DNA of 64,000 bases from Pelagimonas sp. GTDB lineage: Bacteria; Pseudomonadota; Alphaproteobacteria; Rhodobacterales; Rhodobacteraceae. The DNA is taken from contig JAOARQ010000045.1 in NCBI GenBank assembly GCA_025210455.1, positions 1 through 64,000 of the forward strand, written 5' to 3'. The notes under the pieces are model-generated. The model was not told where the DNA came from and searched no databases. It was given only the letters and a program-made list of their open reading frames with translations. Made by a program: the position numbers and the translations under genes. Positions 18,656 to 27,667 of this stretch are shown one piece after another (within the stretch, counting starts at the first letter, position 1; each line of letters starts with the position of its first letter).

Positions 18656-19828
18656 TCAGTCGGACAAAACAGCTTCCAAACGATCAAACGCCTGCTCAAG
18701 CACCTCTTGCGGCTGAGCATAACACAAACGCAGATAGCCTTCCCCTGTCTCGCCAAAGGCAACGCCCGGTGCCAGCCCGACCTTTGTGCTGTGCATAATG
18801 TCGAATGCGGCTTTCAGGCTGTCAGCGATACCCTCTACCTTGAAGAAGACATAAAATGCGCCGTCTGGTTCGATAAAATTGACACGGGAAAAGCGACCCA
18901 GCCGGTCAGATGCGATTTGATAGCCGGTTTTGATTTTTGCGCTCAGGGTGCCAACTTCATCTTCGCAATCACGCAAGGCCACGATCCCGGCGTCCTGCAC
19001 AAAGCCGGGGGTGCAAGAGGTGTTGAATTCGGTCAATTGGCCAAGCTTTTCCTCAAGGGCTTTGGGCGCAACAATCCATCCCAAACGCCAACCCGTCATA
19101 GACCAGCATTTGGAAAAGGAATTCACTGAAAGCAGACGATCTTCCGGCTCAGCAATGCTTAAGAAAGAGGGCGCGACATCGCCATGCCGGTACAACCGGG
19201 CATATACATCATCCGATACAACCCAAATCCCATGTTTGCGACAATGCTCTAGCACGATTTTTTGGTCATCCGCGCTCATAGCCCAACCCGTTGGGTTATT
19301 CGGGGAATTGACGATAAAAACATGCGTCTGCGGTGTGAGCGCCGCCAGCAATGCCTCCATATCCAGTGCCCATTTGCCTGCCTGCACGGACAGTGGAACT
19401 GACACTATGTCGGCACCCATGGCCGAAAAAGCGCCCACGATATTTGGCCAGACGGGGCTTACAGCCACAACCCGATCACCCGGAGAGGTCAGGATCTGCG
19501 CCGTCAGCATAAGCCCCTGCATGCCAGATGGCGTTACCGTCACCCGCTCGGGGCCAAGCGAACAGCCAAACAACCCATTGCTGTAGCGGCAAATTTCTTC
19601 ACGCAAAGCACGCGCCCCATTGTTGGGCTGATACATGTGGTTGCCCGCGCGCAAGGATGCGACAGCAGCATCCACGATGCGGGCATCAGTGGGCCAGGCC
19701 CCTTCTCCGAACCAGAGCGGCAGAACCCCGCCCAGCTTCATGCCCGCTTCGGCAACTTCGCGGATTTTTGAGGCCTCTAACGCGCGCGCACGTGCTGCAA
19801 TGCTTGGCTCAATGGCGATGGTGTTCAT
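18656..19828 (-). CDS. Pyridoxal-phosphate aminotransferase, class I/II (aspartate aminotransferase fold)
   Basis: A 390-residue fold-type I PLP enzyme of normal length. The SPNNPTG motif is at ~175-181 and the PLP-binding lysine is K240 in SFSKCWSMTGWRLGW. The C-terminal FYVFFKVEG...GVAFGETGEGYLRLCYA block contains the arginine that usually binds the substrate carboxylate. The substrate cannot be read from the sequence. The neighbours (iron-type alcohol dehydrogenase, then a DddD-like CoA transferase) suggest catabolism of a small acid, and transamination of a semialdehyde or 2-oxo acid product is conceivable, but that is inference. It lies 150 bp downstream of the dehydrogenase on the same strand, may be co-transcribed with it, and ends in a terminator at 18466-18494. 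Confidence 0.85.
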   Translation of the reverse strand: MNTIAIEPSIAARARALEASKIREVAEAGMKLGGVLPLWFGEGAWPTDARIVDAAVASLRAGNHMYQPNNGARALREEICRYSNGLFGCSLGPERVTVTPSGMQGLMLTAQILTSPGDRVVAVSPVWPNIVGAFSAMGADIVSVPLSVQAGKWALDMEALLAALTPQTHVFIVNSPNNPTGWAMSADDQKIVLEHCRKHGIWVVSDDVYARLYRHGDVAPSFLSIAEPEDRLLSVNSFSKCWSMTGWRLGWIVAPKALEEKLGQLTEFNTSCTPGFVQDAGIVALRDCEDEVGTLSAKIKTGYQIASDRLGRFSRVNFIEPDGAFYVFFKVEGIADSLKAAFDIMHSTKVGLAPGVAFGETGEGYLRLCYAQPQEVLEQAFDRLEAVLSD

Positions 19829-19978
19829 TTGTGCGTTCCATTCAGTTGTGCCTGTAGGCCATTTTTATTCGTTGAGGTCAGAAGGCAAAAGGACCCGAGC
19901 CAATTCGGCCACAGCGTCACCCATTTATACTGTTGCGGTCAATTGCCTGCCATCCGATTTCGCCAAAGTCGTAGACAC

Positions 19979-21115
19979 TTAGTATGAAGCATCAAGCATC
20001 GCGGCATAGTCAGCGGCGCTGGCGTCAATGGGATTGGTCTTGTGACTATGATCCGCAAGAGCACCTGTAATGACATGATCGAACACATCTCTGGAAACGC
20101 CCATCTGCGACAGGCTGGTGGGCAGACCAATCTCTGCAGTCATCTTTGTAATGGCCGTTTCGATATCATCTGATGATGCCAGCCCCATGGCATTCGCAAG
20201 GTGGTCATACTTGTTCTCAGCAATTGACGTTGGCGCAGCACGGTTGAAACGCACAACAGCGGGCATGAAAACAGCATTCAATGTGCCATGGTGCAGTTTT
20301 GGATTGATACCACCCAGCGCGTGGCTAAGCGAATGCACACAGCCCAGCCCCTTTTGAAACGCCATTGCCCCCATCGTCGCCGCAATCGCCATATTGGCCC
20401 GCGCCTGCCGATCATTGGGGTTTTCGGTTGCCTGACGGATGCTGGCCCAACTGCGTCGCAGCCCTTCCAGGGCTATCCCATCTGCCGGAGGATTGAATGA
20501 CGGGGCCAGATAGGTCTCGATACAATGCGAAATTGCATCCATTCCCGTGGCGGCGGTCAGCATGGGCGGCAGGCTCATGGTCAGATCCGGGTCAACAATC
20601 GCAGCTTTTGGGATCAGGTATGGGGACAACAACCCAACTTTGCGACCATCGTCCAAAATGACAATCGCCGCGCGTCCAACTTCGCTGCCCGTGCCAGAGG
20701 TGGTCGGAATGGCGATAGTCGGAAAGGTCTCTGGCGTAATTTTATCCAGCCCGCCTTCAATCAAAGCATAGGTTTTCAGCGCCCCACCATGGGCGGCCAG
20801 GATCGCCACGGCCTTTGCCAAATCCAAAGCCGAGCCACCGCCCACAGCAACAATCCCATCCGCCTCTGTCTGTTTGAACAGGCCCGTCGCCGCCCGCACG
20901 GCGGCTTCATTTGGGTTGCCGGGCGTTTCGTCATAGATCCCGACAGGCTCTTTCCCCATCGCCTGTTTCATCTTGTCGATGATGCCAAGTGCACGGACCC
21001 CTTTGTCCGTGACAACAAAGGGGCGATGGATGCCGGCCAGCGCCAGCTCATCCTTCAATGTCGCCAGTTCGCCAAAGCCAAACTGAACCCGTGTAACATA
21101 GTTGATCAGCCCCAT
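19979..21115 (-). CDS. Iron-containing (group III) alcohol dehydrogenase, DddB-like candidate
   Basis: The nucleotide-binding GGGSALDLAK is at ~92-101 and TTSGTGSE at ~138-145. The predicted metal ligands are D193, H197, H261 or H265, and H275 or H276 in the LHHG motif. These enzymes oxidise small hydroxy acids or alcohols with NAD(P). The frame opens further upstream to 21256, but ATG 21115 (MGLINYVTRVQFGFG) has a clear GGAGGG site and is the normal family start, giving 378 residues. The longer form would also run into the divergent LysR gene. Iron-type dehydrogenases called DddB act on 3-hydroxypropionate in DMSP clusters with DddD, and a DddD-like CoA transferase lies 1.1 kb away. The link is plausible but unproven; other short hydroxy acids are possible substrates. 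Confidence 0.85.
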   Translation of the reverse strand: MGLINYVTRVQFGFGELATLKDELALAGIHRPFVVTDKGVRALGIIDKMKQAMGKEPVGIYDETPGNPNEAAVRAATGLFKQTEADGIVAVGGGSALDLAKAVAILAAHGGALKTYALIEGGLDKITPETFPTIAIPTTSGTGSEVGRAAIVILDDGRKVGLLSPYLIPKAAIVDPDLTMSLPPMLTAATGMDAISHCIETYLAPSFNPPADGIALEGLRRSWASIRQATENPNDRQARANMAIAATMGAMAFQKGLGCVHSLSHALGGINPKLHHGTLNAVFMPAVVRFNRAAPTSIAENKYDHLANAMGLASSDDIETAITKMTAEIGLPTSLSQMGVSRDVFDHVITGALADHSHKTNPIDASAADYAAMLDASY

Positions 21116-21247
21116 AACGCCCTCCAGATATTCCCAAAAGCAAAGCGGAATCTGCCGCATATTGCACCCAGTCTGGTTTCTTCCTGGAGCTTCACCTTGT
21201 AAATACGTCTTTTTCGAATAGGGGTATAACAAAAAGGAAACCACTTC

Positions 21248-22168
21248 GTGGCGCATTCACTCACGCGGCTTTCTCTGAAACAGCTCACGTTGATCGCAGC
21301 GATTGACGATACGAAATCTTTGAAACGTGCCGCTGAAACCATCGGCATGAGCCAGCCCCGCGCCACCAAAGCCCTGCAGGAAGCCGAAGGAATACTGGGC
21401 GCAAAGCTGTTTGACCGATCCAATCGCGGTCTGACCCCGACACCCGAAGGGGACTGCGCGATCAGAAATTCAAAGACCGTTCTGGCGCAACTTAGCACTA
21501 TGGCGCACGAGTTGCAGGGGCTGTCTTCTGGCGCTGGAACCAAACTGCGGATTGGCACCATTATGGGGGCGGTTCCTTATGTGACCAAAATCCTTAGGCA
21601 ACAGATCCAGCGCTATCCGAATATGTCTATCGAAGTGCATGAAGACACCAGCGCCGAACTATTGCGCATGCTGGATCAGGGTGGCTTGGATCTTGTTGTT
21701 GGACGCCATCACATCAGCCCGACCCCGACAAAGTATAACGCTGTCTCATTTCACGATGAAATCCTGAAAGTTGTCGCAAACCCCCGCCATCGGCTTGCGG
21801 ACAGGTCGCAGATCGAACTTGCAGAGCTGCAAGGGGCGCGCTGGGTGGTTTACACCGAAGGTATGCCAATGCGCCTGTCTCTGGAACAAGAGTTCAAGCT
21901 TGCAGGCCTGCCCTTCCCAGCCAATCTAAGCGAAACCCGCTCGGCATTGACGACGCTGTCGCTTATTCAAAATGACCAGGATACCGTGGCCCTGCTTTCA
22001 GGGGATGTTGCTGACCTATTCGCCGGGTTTGGCATTGTCACAACCTTACCGCTGATCCTTCGCTCCAAGAGCGACCCATACGAAGTGATCACCAACCCGA
22101 CGGTGCATTTGTCTAAACATGCGCAATTGTTCGCGGCTGAGCTGACGGCTGGGGCATCGGGTAGCTGA
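21248..22168 (+). CDS. LysR-family transcriptional regulator
   Basis: A 306-residue LysR-type regulator. The winged HTH lies at ~10-68 (SLKQLTLIAAIDDTKSLKRAAE, then MSQPRATKALQEAE) and the periplasmic-binding-like effector domain covers ~95-300. It starts with GTG behind an AAGGAAA ribosome site. It is divergent from the iron-type alcohol dehydrogenase with 132 bp between the starts, the classic arrangement for a LysR regulator of its neighbour. It converges on the CoA transferase gene, whose stop is 46 bp away. LysR proteins commonly respond to a substrate or intermediate of the pathway they control, which would here be the alcohol or hydroxy acid substrate. Confidence 0.88.
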   Translation: MAHSLTRLSLKQLTLIAAIDDTKSLKRAAETIGMSQPRATKALQEAEGILGAKLFDRSNRGLTPTPEGDCAIRNSKTVLAQLSTMAHELQGLSSGAGTKLRIGTIMGAVPYVTKILRQQIQRYPNMSIEVHEDTSAELLRMLDQGGLDLVVGRHHISPTPTKYNAVSFHDEILKVVANPRHRLADRSQIELAELQGARWVVYTEGMPMRLSLEQEFKLAGLPFPANLSETRSALTTLSLIQNDQDTVALLSGDVADLFAGFGIVTTLPLILRSKSDPYEVITNPTVHLSKHAQLFAAELTAGASGS

Positions 22169-22214
22169 CATATCTGGGCGCAATTTTGAGAACAGGCCGA
22201 GCTGACCGTACCGC

Positions 22215-24677
22215 TTATTCTGGCAGGTACTTATCAGACCAGCTGGTGCCAGCTGCACCGCTCGCGATCATCTGGTTGATGGTCTCATCATCATACCCCA
22301 ACCGCGCGAGGATCACCCGGGTGTGCTGACCGTACTTCGGCATCGGCCCCGGTATGGTGATTTTACCCCGTTTGGCGCGCACCGCATTTGGCGCAACCAG
22401 ATCGCACCAGCGGCCCATCGGGTGTTGATCATGGCGAATGACGCGGAAGGTCGCCTGCGTCAAATCAATCCCCCCTGCGCTTTCAAACTGCAGCGCGGCG
22501 TCACGGGTATCATGCAGCGAAAACAGCGGCACTACGGTGCTTGCCACACCAGCAAAGCCCGCTTGCCAGTAAGACAGCGGCTTTGCCTTAAATCGCTCGG
22601 CCAGCTTGTTTTGCAGCGTATCGGTTGGCGCGCCTGCCAGATCAGAGAGTTCGGGCAACCTGGCAAGCGCCCGGTGCTGTTCGGTCGGGGCCGCAAAGAA
22701 CATCCACTGATCGGCGGCCTGATAGCAGTGATAGAACGGCCCCCAACCCAAAGCTTCGCGGCCAGAGGGTTCATCAAAGGGCGCCCGCCCATTATAGTCA
22801 TACATAAACTGTGCCTGAATAAGATTCCCCGCCGCTGCCAGTGAGGCACGCGCGACACCGCCCCTGCCGCTCTCGCGTAGCCGTATCAATGCAGCACCCA
22901 AAGCCACGCAGGCGCAGAACCCGGTAAGTACATCAATTGTGCCGAAATGAGCATGCTCTTCTGGGGTTTGCATCCCGCCACCAAAACGCAACATGACACC
23001 CGTGGCTGCCTGCGCCAGATCATCATACCCCAAATGATCCGATTTCGGCCCCCTCATCGGGCCACCAAAGGCATCCAGCTGAACAAGAATAAGCTGTGGG
23101 TTGATCGCCGCAAGGCGCTCAGGCGACAAGCCCAGTTTATTGCGCTGCTGGTCGGTGCCATTCATCGTGATCACATCCGCCTCGGCGATCAGCCTCGCCA
23201 GTGCCTCCTGCCCCTCATCGCTGCGCAGGTTCAACAGAATGCTTTCTTTGCCACGTTGCGCGTGGATGCCGAACACTACAGTGTTCCAGGGATCAACCGA
23301 AGGCTCAACAGGCTGAACAAGTGTCACCTTGGCCCCATAGCGGGCAAGGGTTGAACCAATGGTCGGACCAGCGATGACGTTGGTCAGATCCAGAACCTTC
23401 AGACCTGCTAGCCAGCCTCCTTCGCCACTGGGCCCACCTTCGCGCGGCGCATCAGACAGCAGGGCCTTCAGATCAGCGGCAACAGGGCCGGTTTTCAAGG
23501 TGGCCCCGTCGTCATCTGACAACCAGGCAACATTGCCCATCTGATGCATTTCACCATGTTGGGCATCATCGACGCGCAGCACCAGCCCTGACGCCAGAGC
23601 ATGCGGATCAGACAACCATTCGTGCGTAAAACGCTGCGCAGTCGCTGGGGCTTTGGCAGCCCCAAAAAGCGCCTCCCATTCATGGGCAGGGCGGGTCAGA
23701 AAGGCGGCTTTCATCGCCGAAGACACGCGCGCCCGATCTGAGGCCCCGACCGGATAGTTTCGAATAGACCAGTCTGCTGGCCAGTCTTTGGTATCCAGAT
23801 AGGCCGAAAAATCTGGCAGATCATCCGCCAGATCTTTTAGCCCCAGCGTTTCCAGCACGCGGCGCGGGTGCGTGACCACCGATCCGGACACCACATAGAA
23901 CCCGCGCCCATCTGCGCAGGTATAGGTGCGATAGAATGGGTCAAGGAACTCGGACAGCTCCTCGAATTCCAGGTTCATCGGCAGCCCTTCAGCCTCACGC
24001 CTGTCCAGCTCAACCTCACGGGGGGATTTATAGCGTTCGGGATAATCCTCGATCTGCTCACAATTATAGATCAGCCCTTCAAGCAGGGCGGCCGCAAGCG
24101 GCACCTCGATATGATCGCCGCCATTGCGTTCACGCGCGTTCAATGCAAACAGAACCGCCATCGCGCCAAAGCTGGCCCCATAGGCCGATGCCAGCGTCAG
24201 AGGGGTGAAGGATGGGTTGACCCCCATCAACCGCCGGTTCAGCCCCATATCGGTGAACTGCCCGGTGTAGGCAGCGATCACGGCCTCCCATGCGGGCAGA
24301 TCAGCCAGATCCGCATCGGTCGAGGCAAAACCGGGCATCGACAGATAGACCAGCTGAGGATTCACAGCGCGCAGAACTTTGGGGCCAAGACCCAGCCGAT
24401 CCATCACACCGGGGCGAAAGTTTTCCAGAACCACATCCGCACGTTTGGCCAGCTCAATCGCGATTTCACGCCCATCTGGCGATTTCAAATCCAGCGTCAG
24501 CGTCTTTTTCCCACGCGACAACATATCAAACGCCGGATCATCAAAGGCCGGGCCTTGCGGTGGGTCTATGCGAATGACTTCGGCCCCCATATCGGCCAGC
24601 ATCATGCCCACCAGCGGTGCCGCCAGATATTGGCCAAAATCAAGGACGCGCACAGAGGATAGAGGACGGTCAGACAT
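22215..24677 (-). CDS. Two-domain CaiB/BaiF (class III) CoA transferase, DddD-like (candidate DMSP CoA-transferase/lyase)
   Basis: An 820-residue fusion of two class III CoA-transferase domains (about 5-405 and 425-810). The second domain has the expected catalytic aspartate, D582, in HFGTIDVLTGF. The equivalent place in the first domain reads TPLTLASAYG with no aspartate, so only one half should be catalytic. A two-domain ~820-residue protein with the active aspartate in the second half is the architecture of DddD, which attaches CoA to DMSP and releases dimethyl sulfide. A nearby iron-type alcohol dehydrogenase and LysR genes also fit a ddd cluster, but I see no BCCT transporter or DddC. 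A related two-domain transferase for another carnitine- or betaine-like acid is the main alternative. ATG 24677 is preferred over the TTG at 24692 because a GAGAG site precedes it. Confidence 0.7.
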   Translation of the reverse strand: MSDRPLSSVRVLDFGQYLAAPLVGMMLADMGAEVIRIDPPQGPAFDDPAFDMLSRGKKTLTLDLKSPDGREIAIELAKRADVVLENFRPGVMDRLGLGPKVLRAVNPQLVYLSMPGFASTDADLADLPAWEAVIAAYTGQFTDMGLNRRLMGVNPSFTPLTLASAYGASFGAMAVLFALNARERNGGDHIEVPLAAALLEGLIYNCEQIEDYPERYKSPREVELDRREAEGLPMNLEFEELSEFLDPFYRTYTCADGRGFYVVSGSVVTHPRRVLETLGLKDLADDLPDFSAYLDTKDWPADWSIRNYPVGASDRARVSSAMKAAFLTRPAHEWEALFGAAKAPATAQRFTHEWLSDPHALASGLVLRVDDAQHGEMHQMGNVAWLSDDDGATLKTGPVAADLKALLSDAPREGGPSGEGGWLAGLKVLDLTNVIAGPTIGSTLARYGAKVTLVQPVEPSVDPWNTVVFGIHAQRGKESILLNLRSDEGQEALARLIAEADVITMNGTDQQRNKLGLSPERLAAINPQLILVQLDAFGGPMRGPKSDHLGYDDLAQAATGVMLRFGGGMQTPEEHAHFGTIDVLTGFCACVALGAALIRLRESGRGGVARASLAAAGNLIQAQFMYDYNGRAPFDEPSGREALGWGPFYHCYQAADQWMFFAAPTEQHRALARLPELSDLAGAPTDTLQNKLAERFKAKPLSYWQAGFAGVASTVVPLFSLHDTRDAALQFESAGGIDLTQATFRVIRHDQHPMGRWCDLVAPNAVRAKRGKITIPGPMPKYGQHTRVILARLGYDDETINQMIASGAAGTSWSDKYLPE

Positions 24678-24788
24678 TTCAAGCTCTCGCAAAATTCGTG
24701 TTCAGGGACATGACTGTGGATCAGATTAATGGGCAGCTCTGATAGAAATACACTGGTGTAAATCTAAGACCTTCTCTAAATTTTTGTT

Positions 24789-25706
24789 ATGGAGAGACTG
24801 ATCCGCCCGATATCTGGTTCACTGAACGCCCTGCTTGTTCTTGAGGTCGTGGTGCGCCATTCCAACCTGTCGCGCGCAGCAAAGGAGCTGGGGCTAAGCC
24901 AGCCTGCGGTCTCACGGCATGTCTCAACCCTGGAAGACAGGTTGGGCCTGCCCCTGTTCGAACGCAACAACAACCAGATTATTCCGACAGCCAGCGCTGT
25001 GCGGCTGGCTGATGCGGTATCATTGGGCTTTGGACATCTCGATCAGGTCTGGCGGGATATCTCCGCCCCCGCTGAACGCCAAGAGGTAACACTGGCCTGC
25101 ACCTATGGGTTTGCCGACCAATGGCTGATGCCGCGATTTTCTGACCTCAGGGCACATATGGACGGTGCCAAGGTGCGTGTTGTTACCACTGATCAACTGG
25201 GGGATATTGACCTTAGTCGCCTTGATGCTGCAGTGGTGTGGGACACATCAGGATTGCCTGAGCGCCCCTTCTTTCCACTGATAAAATCCGCGATCTTTCC
25301 AATCTGCAGCCCTGATTTTCTTGCAGCACATCCCGAAGTATCCGAGATGATCGAAAGGATCTCGCCTGAACTGTTTTTGCATTTCGAAGTTGGCAACTCT
25401 GGATTTATGACCTGGTCGAAATGGTTTGCCATGGCAGATCTCAAACCTCCCGCCTTTGAAGAAGCATCGGGTTACGATGCCTACCCGTTCCTCTTGGAAG
25501 CCGTGCAGCGCGGCGACGGGATTGGTCTGGGATGGCACGGGCTAGTTGATCAGGCGCTTAGAAAAGGCCAGGTTCTGCAATGTGGACCAGCCCTGTCAGA
25601 TCGGGAAACATCCTACTTTGTTCAACATCGCACGATCCGCAGCAAAACCAGCCCGCTAGGAAGGATGTTGCACTGGTTCAAAAGGCAGCTGCCCAATAAA
25701 AACTGA
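24789..25706 (+). CDS. LysR-family transcriptional regulator, GcvA-like
   Basis: A 305-residue LysR regulator. The HTH is at ~12-70 (LLVLEVVVRHSNLSRAAKELGLSQPAVSRHVSTLE), followed by an effector domain with the GcvA-like WLMPRFSDL motif. It is divergent from the CoA transferase gene, 111 bp between starts, so the transferase is its most likely target. No good ribosome site is visible before ATG 24789 and the sequence ahead is AT-rich, so the transcript may have a very short leader. It converges on the IclR gene (24 bp between stops). Confidence 0.87.
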   Translation: MERLIRPISGSLNALLVLEVVVRHSNLSRAAKELGLSQPAVSRHVSTLEDRLGLPLFERNNNQIIPTASAVRLADAVSLGFGHLDQVWRDISAPAERQEVTLACTYGFADQWLMPRFSDLRAHMDGAKVRVVTTDQLGDIDLSRLDAAVVWDTSGLPERPFFPLIKSAIFPICSPDFLAAHPEVSEMIERISPELFLHFEVGNSGFMTWSKWFAMADLKPPAFEEASGYDAYPFLLEAVQRGDGIGLGWHGLVDQALRKGQVLQCGPALSDRETSYFVQHRTIRSKTSPLGRMLHWFKRQLPNKN

Positions 25707-25729
25707 GGGCTGTCCGAAATGTCGGTCAC

Positions 25730-26539
25730 CTAGGGGCGCAGGCCAGCCGGAGCCAAAAGGCTGAGCCGCATATTCAACGCGCCCACGGCTTCCAGTAATT
25801 TGCTGGTGACCCGTGCAATTTCATTGTCTTGCTGCATTGCGCTGATGGTTGGAATTGTCACCGCACCAATCACATCCTCTGCGACCCCGACACGAACCGG
25901 AGTGGAAATCTCGGTAATGGTTGGCATCTGTGGGCTGGGTTTGGCGCAAACGCCAGACTGCGCACAGGCATCAATATCGGCTTCAAACGGGGCAAACTCT
26001 GCCTCGGGCACAAATTCCCCAAAATCACGCAGCAAATTAAGCCGCTCAGCCGAGGTTCCAAGCGCAGACAGGAAACAGGCCCCGGCAGACGACAGGAACA
26101 GTGGGCTTTTCTCACCTTCGTTCAGTTTCAGACTATAAGATCCCGCCGAACCATTCGAAAGGGCGACGCGCATCGCGCCATCCATCAGCATCCAAAGATG
26201 GTTGGTCAGGCCCGTTTCTTCGCTCAGACGCGATAGAATGGGCTGGGCGATGGTGCGAAGCTGCGTCTCAGAGCTAACCGAAGACGCCAGATTATTCGTT
26301 TTTGCTGAAAGCTGAAAAAGATCTCCTTCGCCGCGTTCGATGTATCCGCGTTCCTCCAGGACAACCATCATGCGAAAGATTTCGTTCTTTGAACGCCCAA
26401 TGCCAGCGGCAATATCCGCATGACTAAGCGCCCGACCGCGCTGAACAGACAGAAGCTCCAGAATATCCAACCCTTTTTCAAGCGCTGGGGCAGAGTATTT
26501 TTGTAATCTCGTTGGTTTATCTGTCACGGTGTCCGTCAA
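25730..26539 (-). CDS. IclR-family transcriptional regulator
   Basis: A 269-residue IclR-type regulator. The winged HTH is at ~15-75 (APALEKGLDILELLS...HADIAAGIGRSKNEIFRMMVVLEERGYI) and the GAF-like effector domain follows to the end (ACFLSALGTSAER). The frame starts at a TTG (26539); a GTG at 26527 is equally possible and neither has a strong ribosome site. It is the last gene of the leftward sugar-acid operon, separated from the binding-protein gene by a terminator, so it may be only partly co-transcribed. The gene order suggests it controls the importer and dehydratase ahead of it. Confidence 0.87.
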   Translation of the reverse strand: MTDTVTDKPTRLQKYSAPALEKGLDILELLSVQRGRALSHADIAAGIGRSKNEIFRMMVVLEERGYIERGEGDLFQLSAKTNNLASSVSSETQLRTIAQPILSRLSEETGLTNHLWMLMDGAMRVALSNGSAGSYSLKLNEGEKSPLFLSSAGACFLSALGTSAERLNLLRDFGEFVPEAEFAPFEADIDACAQSGVCAKPSPQMPTITEISTPVRVGVAEDVIGAVTIPTISAMQQDNEIARVTSKLLEAVGALNMRLSLLAPAGLRP

Positions 26540-26550
26540 GTCTCGCGCTC

Positions 26551-26583
26551 AAAAGAAAAACGCAGGAGCCATAGGCCCCTGCG
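26551..26583 (-). terminator. Terminator between the sugar-binding protein and IclR genes
   Basis: On the - strand, CGCAGGGGCC (26583-26574) pairs with GGCTCCTGCG (26570-26561) around a 3-nt loop with one mismatch, followed by TTTTTCTTTT. It would end or attenuate the importer transcript before the regulator gene. Confidence 0.75.
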
Positions 26584-26629
26584 CCGAACAAGTCGACCCC
26601 CAAGGGGAGGAATTGGTTTCGACTTTAAA

Positions 26630-27586
26630 TTACTTGAGACCGTTACGCATCAGAATTTCATCAGCGTTTTCAGCGGTCACGGCTTCTGTGCCCATCACAA
26701 CAGACTTTTCGACGGTCTCGCCTGAAAGATAGGCTAAAGCCTGCCGCAAACCTTCGGCACCCGGCGTTGGATACAGGAAGGTCGCCGCCAGTTCCCCATT
26801 GGCAACCCATGTCACCCCTTCGCCAGGAAGCGCATCAACACCGATGAACATGATGTCTTTTTCGCGCCCGGCGTCTTTCGCCGCCAGATAGGCACCATAG
26901 GCCATCGGGTCGTTATGACCATAGACCATGGTGATATCTTCGTAGTTGCGCAGAGCGGTCGACATGATGTCATAGGCCTGATCCTGCTTCCAATCGCCCG
27001 ATTGCTGATCCAGCAGGAAGGTCACGCCCGCCTCACCTTCAAAGGCTTCATGGAACCCATTGGCACGATCATGCGCAGCCTGAGTGCCCAGACCACCCCA
27101 GATTTCGATGATCGTCCCTTTTGCAGCACCTGCGCCGCCCAGTTTATCAAGCGCGAACTTACCAGCTGCACGGCCGATCAGTTCGTTATCACCGCCAACC
27201 CACTGAATATATTTATCCGTGTCAACGTTGCGATCCAGCACAAACACCGGGATACCAGCATCGGTCGCCTGTTCCACTACCCCTGTCAGACCGGCAGATT
27301 CTTTTGGCGAAATGAGAATGGCGTCCACTTCCTGACGGATAAAGTTCTCAACATCCGCCACCTGCTTTTCGGTGCGGTCATTGGCATCCGCAATCAAAAG
27401 TTTGACGTTTTCGTGCAGGTCCGCTTCGGCGCGCAGATCCTTGTTGAACTGAACACGCCAGGGTTCCACCGTTGTCACCTGCGAAAAGCCGATCACATAG
27501 CTGTCTGCGGCCAACAAAGCAGTGGCGCTGGTCGTCAGAGCAAGCGTTGCCCCCAGAATGCTCTTGCTGAAAGTACGTCTTTGCAT
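26630..27586 (-). CDS. Sugar ABC transporter substrate-binding protein (RbsB/Peripla_BP_4 type)
   Basis: A 318-residue periplasmic sugar-binding protein. The N-terminus MQRRTFSKSILGATLALTTS carries a twin-arginine-like RRTFSK ahead of a hydrophobic stretch, with likely cleavage near ALLA-AD, so Tat export is possible. The mature part has the two-lobed fold of ribose/galactose-type receptors (VDAILISPKE, VFVLDRNVD, TMVYGHNDPMAYGAYLAAKDAG, FIGVDALPGEG). ATG 27586 has a GGGAGAAG site and is preferred to the upstream alternative at 27604. It follows its permease by 81 bp and precedes the regulator. With a UxaA-type dehydratase first in the operon, the ligand is probably a sugar or sugar acid. Confidence 0.9.
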   Translation of the reverse strand: MQRRTFSKSILGATLALTTSATALLAADSYVIGFSQVTTVEPWRVQFNKDLRAEADLHENVKLLIADANDRTEKQVADVENFIRQEVDAILISPKESAGLTGVVEQATDAGIPVFVLDRNVDTDKYIQWVGGDNELIGRAAGKFALDKLGGAGAAKGTIIEIWGGLGTQAAHDRANGFHEAFEGEAGVTFLLDQQSGDWKQDQAYDIMSTALRNYEDITMVYGHNDPMAYGAYLAAKDAGREKDIMFIGVDALPGEGVTWVANGELAATFLYPTPGAEGLRQALAYLSGETVEKSVVMGTEAVTAENADEILMRNGLK

Positions 27587-27667
27587 ATTCTTCTCCCTTG
27601 TCATGAACCAACCAATTGGCTGCGTGGCAAACCCTGATCTCCGTCCTCCAAAACTGTGAGATCAGGG

